Of a stretch of 64,000 bases of DNA, positions 1 to 9,060 are shown piece by piece. Position numbers and translations under genes: made by a program. The DNA is taken from positions 1 to 64,000 of the forward strand of contig JAJDEU010000062.1 of assembly GCA_029259635.1 (NCBI GenBank). The letters are read 5' to 3'. This DNA comes from Planctomycetota bacterium. Lineage in GTDB: Bacteria; Planctomycetota; UBA1135; GCA-002686595. How positions within the stretch are numbered: the stretch's first letter is position 1; every line of letters starts with the position of its first letter. A model generated the notes under the pieces. That model had not been told where the DNA came from, searched no databases, and saw only the letters and a program-made list of their open reading frames with translations.

Positions 1-98
1 TTCGGCCCCTGCCGGAACTTTGCGCGTGCCGGCGTCCTCGACGACCTGTTCAGGTCGACTGTGGGGCCGGCGCGCGCAAAGCACCAGCAGGAACCGAA
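1..98. ncRNA. Candidate structured RNA (long rod-like hairpin)
   Basis: Seen directly: bases 18-33 pair with 66-81 as 16 consecutive pairs (one G-U). An outer helix pairs 1-12 with 87-98 (10 of 12), separated from the first by a symmetric 5x5 internal loop (13-17 against 82-86). A short hairpin (42-47 with 52-57, loop GTTC) caps the rod. This is far more pairing than chance or a simple terminator needs. The GGAA tetraloop and AGCAGCC signature of SRP RNA are absent, and it does not look like tmRNA or 6S RNA, so no family is assigned. It begins at the window edge and may be longer. Strand is unknown. Confidence 0.35.
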
Positions 99-99
99 T

Positions 100-116
100 C
101 GAGGCGTTTTGCCTCG
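100..116. terminator. Small hairpin after the structured element
   Basis: CGAGGC (100-105) pairs with GCCTCG (111-116) around a GTTTT loop. No T tract follows, so it is only a weak intrinsic terminator candidate. It may end transcription of the preceding element or belong to the 5' UTR of the zinc-ribbon gene that starts at 165. Confidence 0.25.
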
Positions 117-164
117 CGGCTCATGAATAACCCGGGCTAGCCTGCTGTTCGAGAGGAGAGCTCC

Positions 165-1031
165 ATGTTGATCGCCTGCGAAGAGTGCCGCCGCCAATAC
201 GAGGTCGGTGATTTCAAGCCCGGCTCACGTGTGCGCTGCGTGTGTGGGCAGCTTTGCAAAGTTCCCAAGGTGAAGCCGCGTCAAGTTCAGATGCTTCACT
301 GTTCGAACTGCGGTGGCTCATTGGGCGACGGGCAGGAGGTCTGTTCTTACTGCGAGTCAACCGTTGATCGAAGTGACCGCGCTCGTCCCGATGTCTGCCC
401 GGAGTGCATGTGCGGGTTGGCCGAGAATGCGAAGTTCTGCAACAACTGCGGAGTCGACATCGACCCGGAGTCGATCGTTCGCGCGGTGACGGATCGAAAC
501 TGTCCGCGCTGCAAAGAGCCGCTCGTGCTCTCCACTTCAGAGAAGAGCAGCTTCTATCAATGCACGGCCTGCGCGGGACTCTGGCTGGATCGGGAGAACT
601 TCGAGACCCTGCTGGCGAAGCGTGAAGCCGATGCGGAGCCCCGTCCTAAAGCGCTCCCCGGTCATCTGCCCAAATCGGTCTTTCCGGTCTTTTCGCACAA
701 AGAGCTTCATCAGCGCGAGAGCGATCCGCAGGTCAATTTGCGCTGCCCGACATGTCGCCGAGTCATGGCTCGCAAACGATTCGCTCACTACTCAGCGGTC
801 TACATCGACGAGTGCTTTAGTCATGGCTTCTGGTTCGATGAAGGCGAGATTCAGGAAATTCTCGACATCGTCGCGGTGGGAGGGTTAGCAGAAGCTCGCG
901 AGAAGCAAGAGCGCAGCGAGCGTCGCCGACGCCAACGGTCGCGGAGGCGTAGTCGCGAACGGGACCGGAGCGGTCGCGACTTTCAACACGGCCTGCTTGG
1001 CGAGCTTCTGATGGTCCTGTTCCACCCGTGA
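165..1031 (+). CDS. Zinc-ribbon protein with TFIIB-type zinc finger
   Basis: 288 residues with four or more Cys-x2-Cys knuckles: an N-terminal CEECRRQYEV pair with a second pair in CVCGQLC, a rubredoxin-like CSNC...CSYC module, CPEC...CNNCG, then two TFIIB-type zinc-finger units (CPRC...CTACAGLWLD near residues 113-145 and CPTCRR...DEC-SHGFWFD near 195-225). The paired CPxC...C-x2-GxWxD pattern is that of the zf-TFIIB family of small uncharacterised bacterial proteins. The C-terminus is very Arg-rich (about 245-275), suggesting nucleic-acid or membrane-surface contact. GAGAGGAGAG sits just upstream of the ATG as a good ribosome binding site. It converges on the formate dehydrogenase operon with a gap of about 50 bp. 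Function unknown. Confidence 0.8.
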   Translation: MLIACEECRRQYEVGDFKPGSRVRCVCGQLCKVPKVKPRQVQMLHCSNCGGSLGDGQEVCSYCESTVDRSDRARPDVCPECMCGLAENAKFCNNCGVDIDPESIVRAVTDRNCPRCKEPLVLSTSEKSSFYQCTACAGLWLDRENFETLLAKREADAEPRPKALPGHLPKSVFPVFSHKELHQRESDPQVNLRCPTCRRVMARKRFAHYSAVYIDECFSHGFWFDEGEIQEILDIVAVGGLAEAREKQERSERRRRQRSRRRSRERDRSGRDFQHGLLGELLMVLFHP

Positions 1032-1083
1032 ACCGGGGCGGAGAGCGATGGAATTGCTCCTCGGTCGCTCGGGATTCGATTCG

Positions 1084-3882
1084 CTAGTTCGGACCGGTAA
1101 CGGAGTAGTACGTGCCCGGGAAACGAGGAGTCTCGCTATCCTTCGCCGCGATCCGCTTCACTTCAGCCGCGCAAACCTTGTACTCGGCCGTATTCGTAAC
1201 CGCGTCGCCGGCGTCATTGGTCAAGAGATTCGCGCGCGACTCGGCGAAGTGCAGTGGCATCCACGTACAGCCGGGGCGCACCTGTCGCGAGACTATCGCT
1301 CGTACCTCGACTGCTCCGCGGCGCGTACTCACCTCGACGCGATCATCCGTCGAGATTCCGCGCTTTTTAGCGTCGCGTGGATGAATCTCGATGAAGTTCT
1401 CCGGCTGTTTCTCGTCGAGTCCCGACTCGCGCCGCGTCTGCGTGGCGCAGTTGTAGTGATAGAGCGTCCGACCCGTCGAGAGAAACAGACCGTACTCCTC
1501 GTCGGGTAGCTCGTTCGACGGTCGGTAGTCCACCGCCGAGAACAAGCCCTTACCGCGCATGACACCGTTCTCGTGCAGGTAGACCGTTCCCGGATGCTCT
1601 GGCGTCGGGCAGGGCCACTGTATGCCGGTCTTGCCGCGGTGAACTTCGGAGTCGATGCGCGCGTGGCTGATGCCAGCGAAACTCGGCGCATGCTTGGCGA
1701 TTTCGTCGTAGATCTCGTCCGCTCCGGAGTAGCTCCAGTCCGCGCCGCAGGCGTTGGCGAGCGAGGTCAAGATCTCCCAGTCCGCGCGCGCTTGTCCGGG
1801 CGGCTCGACCGCCTTGCGAATCCGCTGGACGCGCCGCTCGGAGTTCGTGAAGACGCCCTCCTTCTCCGCGAATACGGACGCCGGGAAGATCACATCGGCA
1901 AAGCGCGCGGTCTCATTCATGAACGCGTCTTGGAGTACGAGGAACTCGCACCGGTTCATGCCCTCTTCGAGCTTCTTCACATTCGGCTCCGAGAGCAGAA
2001 TGTCTTCACCCATCACGAACAACCCGAAGATGCTCTTGCCCACTTCCTTCATCATCACGTTGAGGTCGAGCCCGGGCTCCGGCGAGAGCTCGACTCCCCA
2101 CGCAGCTTCGTACTTCGCCTGTGCTTCCGGATCGGTGACGTGTTGGTAGCCGGGATAGAACACCGGCGTCGCGCCCGCGTCGTTGGCGCCCTGCACATTG
2201 TTCTGTCCGCGAAGCGGGTTCATGCCCGACGACGGCTTGCCGAGGTGCCCGGTCATGAGCACTAAATTGGCGAGCGCGTAGACGTTATCGGTTCCGTGCG
2301 TGTGCTCCGTAATGCCGAGCGTGTAGTAGATACCGGCCTTCTCGGTCGTTGCGTATTTCCGCGCGGCGAAGCGAATGTCATCGGCTGCAATCCCCGTGAC
2401 TTTCTCGGCCTCCTCCGGCGTGTAGCTCTTCACTCGCTCGCGCACCGCATCAAAGCCCTCGGTGTTCTCCGCGATGAACGCGTCATCCGTGAGCCCTTCC
2501 TCGATGATCACGTGGGCCATCGCATTGAGCAGCCACACGTCCGTGCCGGGTTTCAGCTGCAGGTGCTTCTCCGCGATGGTCGTCATCCAAACCGCTCGCG
2601 GATCGGCGACGATCAGTGTTGCACCGCGCTTAACCGCGCGTTTCATCTCCATCGCAATGATCGGGTGCGCTTCGCTGGTGTTGCTCCCGATGACGAACAA
2701 CACGTCGGCATCGCGAATCTCGCCAATCGAGTTCGTCATCGCACCTGCTCCGAATGTGGCGACCAGACCGGCCACCGTGGGAGCGTGTCATGTCGCCGCG
2801 CATTGATGAACGTTGTTCGTTCCGAACACCGCTCGCGACAACTTCTGAACCAGATAGTTCTCCTCGACGGTACAGCGCGATGAGCTGACGAAGCCAAGCC
2901 CGTTCTTGCCGTGTCGTTCGCTGACACCCTGCAAGCCCGCAGCGGCTTTCTGTAGCGCATCCTCCCAGCTCGTTTCGTAAAACTCCCCGTCCGCTCCTCG
3001 CACCAGCGGAACCTTCAATCGATCGGGGTGATGCACGAAGTCGTAGGCAAAGCGCCCTTTGACGCACAGGTTTCCGTCGTTCGTTGTCGTTCCCGTGGGC
3101 GGGCTCGTCACTTTCACGATTCGCCCGGCGCCATCGTCCGCTTCGCGATCGACGTTCAGGTCGACCTGACAGCCGACCCCGCAGAAGTTGCAGGTCGAGC
3201 GCACTTTCTCGAGTTCGCGCTCGGGCTTGTCGCCGCGTGTCAAAGGCATCTTCTCACCCATCGCCCCAGTCGGACACACGTCGATGCATCCTCCGCACAT
3301 TTCGCAGGAGGTGTCGAGCAACGACAGCCCGTCGACGGTCGAGATGGTCGTCTCCGAACCGCGCCCCGCCAGAGTGATCGCCGAGACCGCCTCGACCTCA
3401 TCGCAATAGCGCGTGCAGCGCGCACACAGAATGCAGGTATCCGGCTCGAAGTGAATGTACGGATTGCGGTCGTCGTGCCGGTTGGCGCGCACGCTTGCCA
3501 TCGCGCCCCAGTCCGTCGGTGCGCGGTAGTTTTCGATCATGTCGAGCAACTCGTCCGGCGCGCCGCGCTCGGAGGCTTCGCGATTGCTCGGGTGATCCGT
3601 TGCGTACAAGGCCAGCAGAGTCTTGCGGTGTCGATCGACGCGCTCGCTCTCGCTGACCACCGCCATGTCGGTCGTCGCGGGAGTCGCGCAAGCCGGCAAC
3701 AACTTGCGTTGACCCTCGACTTCGACGAGGCACGTGCGACACGCGCCGGCTGGCTTGAGCCGCGGGTCGTGACAGAGCGTCGGAATCTCAACGCCCGCTC
3801 GTCCCGCTACATCGAGAATGGTTTCACCGGGGCGGAAGCTGTGCTTCTCTCCGTTGATCCTGATTTGGGTCTCCTGAATCAC
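1084..3882 (-). CDS. fdhA: Formate dehydrogenase alpha subunit, selenoprotein (UGA at codon 365)
   Basis: Catalytic subunit oxidising formate to CO2 at a Mo/W-bis-pyranopterin centre. Read through one in-frame TGA (2790-2788) it is 932 residues. The N-terminus is NuoG-like: 2Fe-2S cysteines C37, C48, C51, C65; two 4Fe-4S clusters (C150/153/156/160 and C193/196/199/203); then the catalytic-domain 4Fe-4S (C231, C234, C238, C273). The TGA falls in QCAAT-U-HAPTVAGL, the place of Sec140 in E. coli FdhF (CARV-U-HGPSVAGL), and the frame continues with GAMTNSIGEI and the molybdopterin dinucleotide-binding C-terminus. The His-Cys3 cluster motif usual in NuoG is missing (DHPSNRE). The start is a GTG overlapping the stop of the upstream NuoEF gene (GTGA), implying translational coupling. 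Maturation genes (fdhD, selA/B/C/D) are not in the window. Confidence 0.93.
2758..2790 (-). promoter_or_regulatory. UGA codon and bacterial SECIS element of fdhA
   Basis: On the minus strand, 11 nt after the UGA, GGTGGCC pairs with GGTCGCC (7 pairs, two of them G-U) around the loop GGTCT (hairpin 2776 to 2758). Known from the E. coli fdhF element, recalled from memory: it also starts 11 nt after UGA and has a GGUCU apical loop recognised by SelB. Spacing, size and loop sequence therefore all agree with selenocysteine insertion rather than a nonsense mutation. Confidence 0.9.
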
Positions 3883-5483
3883 GACTGAAAGTCCTCGGGA
3901 AAGTACTGGAGCGCGCTGGTCAACGGCAGGGGAGCGGCTTGGCCGAGTCCGCAAATCGAGCCTTCGTTCATCTGCCAAGCGACGTCGGCGACATGGGCTA
4001 ATCCGCGCGCCGTCGTCCCACCGGCCGCGCCGTGATCGAGATTGTCCTCGGTAGCCTCGCGAAGGTAGCGCGTACCGATGCGACAAGGCGCGCACTGTCC
4101 GCAGCTCTCCGCTTCAAAGAAACGCAGTTGCTCGAGCGCGGCCCACTTCATATCGACAGTGTCATTCAAGACGACGACACCCGATGATCCGAGCATGGAA
4201 CCGACGCTCCCAAGGCTCTTGAAGTCGAGCGGCAGGTCGCGCTTGGACGCGGGCAGGAATCCAGAGCTCGCACCGCCCGGACTGAAGGCCTTCAGTTTGC
4301 CAATCACGCCGCCGGCAACTTCAAGAAGTTCGTCGAGCGTGATTCCGAGTGGCAGTTCGTAGGTACCGGGCTGTTTCACATGGCCGCTGATGCAGTAGAG
4401 CTTCGTTCCCGCCTCCGCCCGACCGAGCTCGCGAAACCAATCGCCGCCGCGCGCGACAATCGAAGGAACGCAGGCAATCGTCTCGACGTTGTGGATCAGA
4501 GTCGGCTTGCCCCAGAGGCCAACCTCGACGGGGAAGGGCGGCTTGAGGCGCGGCATGCCGCGCTTGCCTTCGAGCGCTTCCAAGAGCGCCGTCTCCTCAC
4601 CGCAGATGTACGCGCCTTGTCCCGCGTGCATGTGAAACTGAAGGTCGCCATAAATTCCGCGCTCGGTCACATCGGCGATAGCGCGCTCGACGATACCCCA
4701 CGGCACTTCAAACTCGCCGCGCAGGTACAGATAGACCTCGCTGGCGCCGATCGCGTGCGCCGCAATCGCCAAGCCTTCGAGCATCAAGTACGGACGTCGC
4801 AGCATGACCTCGCGATCTTTGAAAGTACCCGGCTCGCCTTCGTCGGCATTCAGCACGACGTAGCGCTTCGTCTCCGATTGACCTTGCACGCCGCGCCATT
4901 TGATGTGCGCGGGAAAACCGGCGCCGCCGCGTCCTTGCAGACCCGAGCTCTCGATCGCTTCGATGACGCCGTTCGCGCCGAGCTCGACTGCGCGTTGAAA
5001 GCTCTTTCCACTCTTGTCGTCGGGACCGAGCAAATCGAGCGCGAGCTCATCCGGGTTCGTGCGCTCCGGTCCGACGAATCCGCGCCACTCTTCGCCCGGC
5101 GCGATCGCGCTCGAGTCGAGCTGTTCCCAATCGCCGCCGGTGCGTTCGACATCCGCAATCGAGACGGACGGCAGGACGCGCCGATCGCGCAAGACCGCGG
5201 GCGGTAAGTCACAGCCCGCGAGGCAGGAGGTCGCCTCGCAGGGCAGGCCGGCTTTTTTCGCGGCTTCCAAGACTTCGTTCGCACCGCTCATTACGCAGGA
5301 CAGTCCGGTACACACCCGAATCTTGGCCGAGGGACGAGCGAGGAGGTGAAAGAAGCTCCCGACGCCGTAGATGTCGGCTTCCGGAACACCGCTCTCTCGG
5401 GAGAGTTGGCGCGCGATTCCATCGGTGAGACCGCCGGCTTCTTGAAGGCCGTGGGGGATGGCTGCCCGTTTGTCGTCGCTCAT
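3879..5483 (-). CDS. NADH-dehydrogenase-like NuoE-NuoF fusion, diaphorase subunit of formate dehydrogenase
   Basis: 534 residues that pass electrons from the FdhA iron-sulfur chain to NAD+ via FMN. Residues 1-100 are a thioredoxin-like 2Fe-2S domain (C58, C63, C87, C91) as in NuoE/FdsG. The rest is a NuoF/FdsB flavoprotein with the GRGGAGFP nucleotide loop (184-191), NADEGEPGTFKDRE, and a 4Fe-4S site C461, C464, C467, C511. In FdsABG-type enzymes these are usually two proteins, so this is a fusion. The start ATG at 5483 is chosen because upstream in-frame sequence is non-homologous and runs into msrB. Its stop overlaps the fdhA start, and the pair forms an operon. Confidence 0.92.
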   Translation of the reverse strand: MSDDKRAAIPHGLQEAGGLTDGIARQLSRESGVPEADIYGVGSFFHLLARPSAKIRVCTGLSCVMSGANEVLEAAKKAGLPCEATSCLAGCDLPPAVLRDRRVLPSVSIADVERTGGDWEQLDSSAIAPGEEWRGFVGPERTNPDELALDLLGPDDKSGKSFQRAVELGANGVIEAIESSGLQGRGGAGFPAHIKWRGVQGQSETKRYVVLNADEGEPGTFKDREVMLRRPYLMLEGLAIAAHAIGASEVYLYLRGEFEVPWGIVERAIADVTERGIYGDLQFHMHAGQGAYICGEETALLEALEGKRGMPRLKPPFPVEVGLWGKPTLIHNVETIACVPSIVARGGDWFRELGRAEAGTKLYCISGHVKQPGTYELPLGITLDELLEVAGGVIGKLKAFSPGGASSGFLPASKRDLPLDFKSLGSVGSMLGSSGVVVLNDTVDMKWAALEQLRFFEAESCGQCAPCRIGTRYLREATEDNLDHGAAGGTTARGLAHVADVAWQMNEGSICGLGQAAPLPLTSALQYFPEDFQS

Positions 5484-5512
5484 GAGGTTGTTCGGCCGAG
5501 GTCGATTTCGGC

Positions 5513-5530
5513 GGGAGGTTTTGGCCTCCC
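5513..5530 (-). promoter_or_regulatory. Leader hairpin upstream of the formate dehydrogenase operon
   Basis: GGGAGG and CCTCCC form a 6-bp stem with a 6-nt loop, 30 bp upstream of the NuoEF start codon, in the gap shared with divergent msrB. It could be an operator or an RNA leader structure. No regulator can be named from sequence. Confidence 0.25.
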
Positions 5531-5645
5531 AATCGAACGGCCATTCTAGCTTGAACCGACGTGCGCGCGAGCCATCGATCGCGTCGGCCGAACGAATCGG
5601 CCAGCTCTCCACGACCGGCGCCGATTTCGCGTTAGAATTCGGCCC

Positions 5646-6050
5646 ATGACCGACCGAATCGAGAAAACCGAGGAGGAGTGGCGGGCTCAGTTGAGCGCCG
5701 ATTCCTACCAAGTAGCGCGGGAGGGTGGCACAGAGCGCCCCTTCACCGGCAAGTACACCAGCGAAACGACGATCGGCACCTACCGCTGCATCTGTTGCGA
5801 GTTGCCGCTGTTTCGATCGAACGCCAAGTTCGAATCGGGCTGCGGGTGGCCGAGCTTCTTCGAGCCGCTGGAGGGCGCCAATCTGATCGAGCTCAGCGAT
5901 ACCACCCACGGGATGACTCGAACCGAGATTCGCTGTCGCCGCTGTGATGCACACCTTGGCCACGTCTTCAACGACGGTCCGCCGCCGACCGGTTTACGTT
6001 ATTGCATCAATTCGGTCTGTCTCGATCTCGAGCCGGACTCGGGCGACTAG
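5646..6050 (+). CDS. msrB: Peptide-methionine (R)-S-oxide reductase
   Basis: 134 residues, full length for MsrB, which repairs methionine-R-sulfoxide in proteins. Structural zinc is held by C48/C51 and C97/C100. GCGWPSF (66-71) and HLGHVFNDGP are family signatures, and the catalytic Cys is C120 in RYCINS, so this is the Cys form and not a selenoprotein despite Sec decoding elsewhere in the window. It starts at ATG 5646, divergent from the formate dehydrogenase operon, with about 160 bp shared between them for promoters. Confidence 0.95.
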   Translation: MTDRIEKTEEEWRAQLSADSYQVAREGGTERPFTGKYTSETTIGTYRCICCELPLFRSNAKFESGCGWPSFFEPLEGANLIELSDTTHGMTRTEIRCRRCDAHLGHVFNDGPPPTGLRYCINSVCLDLEPDSGD

Positions 6051-6229
6051 CCGAACTGCGAAGACCGGGGTAGCCGGATCTCGAAGAGCTCGTCCATTCC
6101 CAGCAAAGCGACTAATCGCGGTTTGTTCCAAGCTGGCGGGGAAGGCTTCTGGACAGCTGATCTATAGTCGCTGCAACGAGAGTTCCGCGAGCAACCAAGT
6201 CAGCGGAGCGAGGCCCCGCAGAAACACTC

Positions 6230-7114
6230 ATGAGATTTCTACTCACCGGCGCAACGGGTTTTTTAGGCAGGCAGGTTCTCAGGGTTCTGCTCGATCAGGG
6301 ACACGAAGTCGTCGCGATTTCGCGCCAGGAGAACCCGACCATTCCGGATCTTTCGAATTCGCAGAACCTCAGTTGGGTTCAACGCGACATCCGCGAGCAC
6401 ATCGTGATCGAGAAGGGGATGGACATTGCGATTCACGCGGCAGGACTGATCGGCGACGCGGGGACTCCGCTCTCCGCCTACATCGAGCAGAACGTTACCG
6501 GCACGACCAACATCTTGGACGCGGCGGATCGAGCCGGAGTCGCCAAGTTCATCTACCTGTCGAGCATCTCGATCTACGGCGAGATTAACGGTGAGGTCGT
6601 CGACGAGAATACTCCGCGTTCCAACGCGGGTTCTTACGGGCTCACGAAGTTCATCGGAGAAGAGCTCGTTCGCGAGACGAGCTCGGGAATGCGCAGCCTC
6701 TGCCTGCGCCTTCCGGGGATTCTTCCGAAGATGGAGGGAGGGCCGTGGCTCTCCAAGGTTTTGGCTCGAGCTCTCAAGGGCGAGTCGATCGAGTATTTCA
6801 ATCCGGAAGCTCCGTTCAATAACGCGGTGGATCGCGAAGACCTGGCCGAGTTTATTGCGTCGCTCGTCGGCCGCGAATGGATGGGACATGAGGTGGTGAC
6901 GTTGGGTGCGTCCGAATCGATGCCTTTGCGCGAGCTGCTCGAGTTCATGCTCGCTCAAGCGGGCTCGATCTCGACCCTCAGCGAGCAGTCGGGCAGAAGC
7001 TCGTCCTTCGTGATCTCGAGCGAGCACGCGAAGCAGAACTTCGGCTACAACCCGCGCCCCATACAGGACATGGTGCGTCGGCTCGTTCGGGGCAAGCTGC
7101 AGAGCGCTACCTAG
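6230..7114 (+). CDS. NAD(P)-dependent epimerase/dehydratase (extended SDR)
   Basis: 294 residues. Rossmann motif TGATGFLG (6-13) for NAD(P), SSISIYGE strand with the catalytic Ser region, and YGLTK (Y-x3-K) near residue 140 mark an extended short-chain dehydrogenase acting on nucleotide sugars. Substrate cannot be read from sequence. It leads a same-strand run with a Trm112-like protein, a methyltransferase and a sugar acyltransferase, suggesting synthesis or decoration of a surface glycan. Confidence 0.85.
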   Translation: MRFLLTGATGFLGRQVLRVLLDQGHEVVAISRQENPTIPDLSNSQNLSWVQRDIREHIVIEKGMDIAIHAAGLIGDAGTPLSAYIEQNVTGTTNILDAADRAGVAKFIYLSSISIYGEINGEVVDENTPRSNAGSYGLTKFIGEELVRETSSGMRSLCLRLPGILPKMEGGPWLSKVLARALKGESIEYFNPEAPFNNAVDREDLAEFIASLVGREWMGHEVVTLGASESMPLRELLEFMLAQAGSISTLSEQSGRSSSFVISSEHAKQNFGYNPRPIQDMVRRLVRGKLQSAT

Positions 7115-7205
7115 TCGCGATTGGCGATCCGCTGCGTGAGCTGCTGGCGGTAGCCCGATCAAACTCGGTTGGCCGAGGCTCGGCGATGCGTATACTGCTC
7201 GCTCC

Positions 7206-7457
7206 ATGCCGATGAATGCCGACTCTCCGGAATCCCGATTCGACGCTCTGCGATGCCCTCGCTGCGCTGCGACGAAAACGGGCAAGCTCGTTCAACGCGA
7301 GAATTCGCGCCTGGAGTGCACGGAACCCGATTGCGACATGGTCTATCCGATCCACGATGGAGTCGCGATCATGCTCACTTTCGAGGGCGATTTTTATCAC
7401 CTTCGCAAGGCTCTAGATTCGGCCGATCTTCGCGTGCACAGGCAGACCCGTGGGTAA
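7206..7457 (+). CDS. Trm112-family zinc-ribbon protein
   Basis: 83 residues with LRCPRCAATK...LECTEPDCDMVYPIHDGVAIML, the Trm112/UPF0434 pattern (two Cys pairs and a hydrophobic YPIxDGVxxML). Trm112 proteins act as small activators or partners of methyltransferases. Here the 3' end overlaps the GTG start of a class I methyltransferase by 8 bp, which fits a dedicated partner. ATG at 7206 is used; an ATG two codons downstream (7212) is also possible. Confidence 0.8.
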   Translation: MPMNADSPESRFDALRCPRCAATKTGKLVQRENSRLECTEPDCDMVYPIHDGVAIMLTFEGDFYHLRKALDSADLRVHRQTRG

Positions 7458-8109
7458 GGTCAACCTCCTGGATCGATTGCCGAAAACGAAGCGTCCGATA
7501 GGTGAACGTGCGGAGGTCAGCACCGAGGATCGAATTCTCTCCTGGAAGCTCGATCGGGAGTACTTCGACGGGACGAGACAACAAGGCTACGGAGGCTATC
7601 GGTACGACGGTCGTTGGAAGCCGGTCGTCGAGCGGCTTCGCGAGCAGTACGACTTGACGAGCTCGAGCTCGGTCCTCGACGTCGGCTGTGCGAAGGGCTT
7701 TTTGCTGCAGGACTTCAAGGAGCTCATCCCGGGTATCGAAGTCGCCGGTTTGGACATCTCTCGCTACGCGATCGGAGAAGCGGATCCGGTCATCAGGCCG
7801 CACTTGCATCTCGGCAATGCCAGCGAGCTGCCCTTCGCGACGGACTCCTTCGACCTCGTGATTTCGATCAATAGCCTGCACAATATTCTCCCGCTCGAGG
7901 GTGTTAAGCGAGCGTTGCAGGAGATCGAACGTGTCAGCCGCAACCACAAATTCGTCAGCCTCGGCGCGTTCTCGAACGAGGAAGAGCGCGAGGTCTTGGA
8001 TCGCTGGGCAGTCGTCGCCACGACCTACATGCACGAGGACCAGTGGGAGGAGCTGTTCGGAAAAGTCGGGTACACCGGAGACTATTGGTGGTTCAAACCA
8101 CAACTGTAA
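7450..8109 (+). CDS. Class I SAM-dependent methyltransferase
   Basis: 219 residues from a GTG start inside the end of the Trm112-like gene. SAM motif I is VLDVGCAKGFLL (about 75-86), motif II VAGLDISRYAI, and motif IV region FDLVISINSLHNI, as in Methyltransf_11/25 enzymes. An insertion-free small fold with no extra domain. Overlap with the Trm112-like gene suggests the two act together. Placement between an SDR epimerase and a NeuD-like acyltransferase points to a glycan or its nucleotide-sugar precursor as substrate, but that is inference. Confidence 0.85.
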   Translation: MGKVNLLDRLPKTKRPIGERAEVSTEDRILSWKLDREYFDGTRQQGYGGYRYDGRWKPVVERLREQYDLTSSSSVLDVGCAKGFLLQDFKELIPGIEVAGLDISRYAIGEADPVIRPHLHLGNASELPFATDSFDLVISINSLHNILPLEGVKRALQEIERVSRNHKFVSLGAFSNEEEREVLDRWAVVATTYMHEDQWEELFGKVGYTGDYWWFKPQL

Positions 8110-8150
8110 CTGTCAGTGTGCATTGAAATGGGTTGGAGCAAGAAGCTCTC

Positions 8151-8828
8151 ATGACAAAGAAGATTGTTCTACTTGGTGCCAGCGGTGGCTGCGTGGATGT
8201 CCTGGATACTCTGTACGACATCAACTTGAGCTCGCCCTTTCGGCGGTATGACTGTGTCGGCTTTCTCGACGACAACGAAGACCTGCACGGACAGCGAATT
8301 CTCGGCGCGCCCGTGCTCGGTCCCTTTCAAATGGCGAGCGACCTTCAGGACGAGTGCTTCTTCGCGACCGCGATGGGCAGCGAGCAGAACTACTCTCGGC
8401 GCAAGGAGATCATCGAAGCCCTGGGCATCGCTGCCGATCGCTTCGAGACTCTCATCCACCCGACCGCTTCCATTTCCGAGTACGCGAAGATCGGGCGCGG
8501 CGTGATCATCCACCAAAACGTGACGATTACGCGCCACGTAGAGATCGGGGACAACGTGCTCGTGTTACCGAATACCGTCGTTTCTCACGGTTCAAAGATC
8601 GGTTGCTTTTCGATCGTCAACGCGGGCGTGTGCATCGCCGGTGATGTGCAAATCGAGGAGAGCTGTTACATCGGCGCCAACAGCTCGATTCGTCAGAACG
8701 TCACGGTCCACTCCAAGAGTTTGGTTGGAATGGGCGGAGTCGTCATCCGAGATGTGCCCAGCGGCTCGGTTGTCGTCGGAAGCCCCGCGAGGCTTCTCGC
8801 GCCAAAAGCGGCGTCGAACGAAACCTAG
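8151..8828 (+). CDS. NeuD-like sugar O/N-acyltransferase (left-handed beta helix)
   Basis: 225 residues: an N-terminal PglD/NeuD nucleotide-sugar-binding half (KKIVLLGASGGCVDVLDTL, VGFLDDN) and a C-terminal hexapeptide-repeat half (IGRGVIIHQNVTI, IGDNVLVLPNTVVSHG, IEESCYIGANSSI, VGMGGVVIRDVPSGSVVVGSPAR). Known members acetylate UDP-sugars or sialic acid using acetyl-CoA. ATG 8151 is preferred over an upstream in-frame TTG because GGAGCAAG sits at ribosome-binding distance. Last gene of the glycan cassette. Confidence 0.85.
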   Translation: MTKKIVLLGASGGCVDVLDTLYDINLSSPFRRYDCVGFLDDNEDLHGQRILGAPVLGPFQMASDLQDECFFATAMGSEQNYSRRKEIIEALGIAADRFETLIHPTASISEYAKIGRGVIIHQNVTITRHVEIGDNVLVLPNTVVSHGSKIGCFSIVNAGVCIAGDVQIEESCYIGANSSIRQNVTVHSKSLVGMGGVVIRDVPSGSVVVGSPARLLAPKAASNET

Positions 8829-9060
8829 GTACGGTTTTTCGTCGGGCGTCCGCGTCAGCAGAACTGCGTGTGAGGTGCTCAATTGTCGAGCAGCTTGCGC
8901 ACAGAGGGTCATGAAGAAATCTTAATCCGCCACCGTGGCTCCGAGGACTTCGATATGAAGCGAATTCTCGGGGGCGCCATTGTGAGACGAGTGGTAGCGT
9001 GAGGTTCGGTCCGCAGTCGGCACCTTGTTCCATTCACTCCTCGATCGGACACCCTCTCCT

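Noticed and set aside
1084..2775. Separate truncated FdhA gene starting inside the coding region
   Set aside because: It is the in-frame continuation of the upstream part past the UGA; the apparent start is an internal GTG codon (HAPTVAGL).
5646..6050. Possible selenoprotein MsrB
   Set aside because: The catalytic position is TGC (C120) and the frame is uninterrupted.
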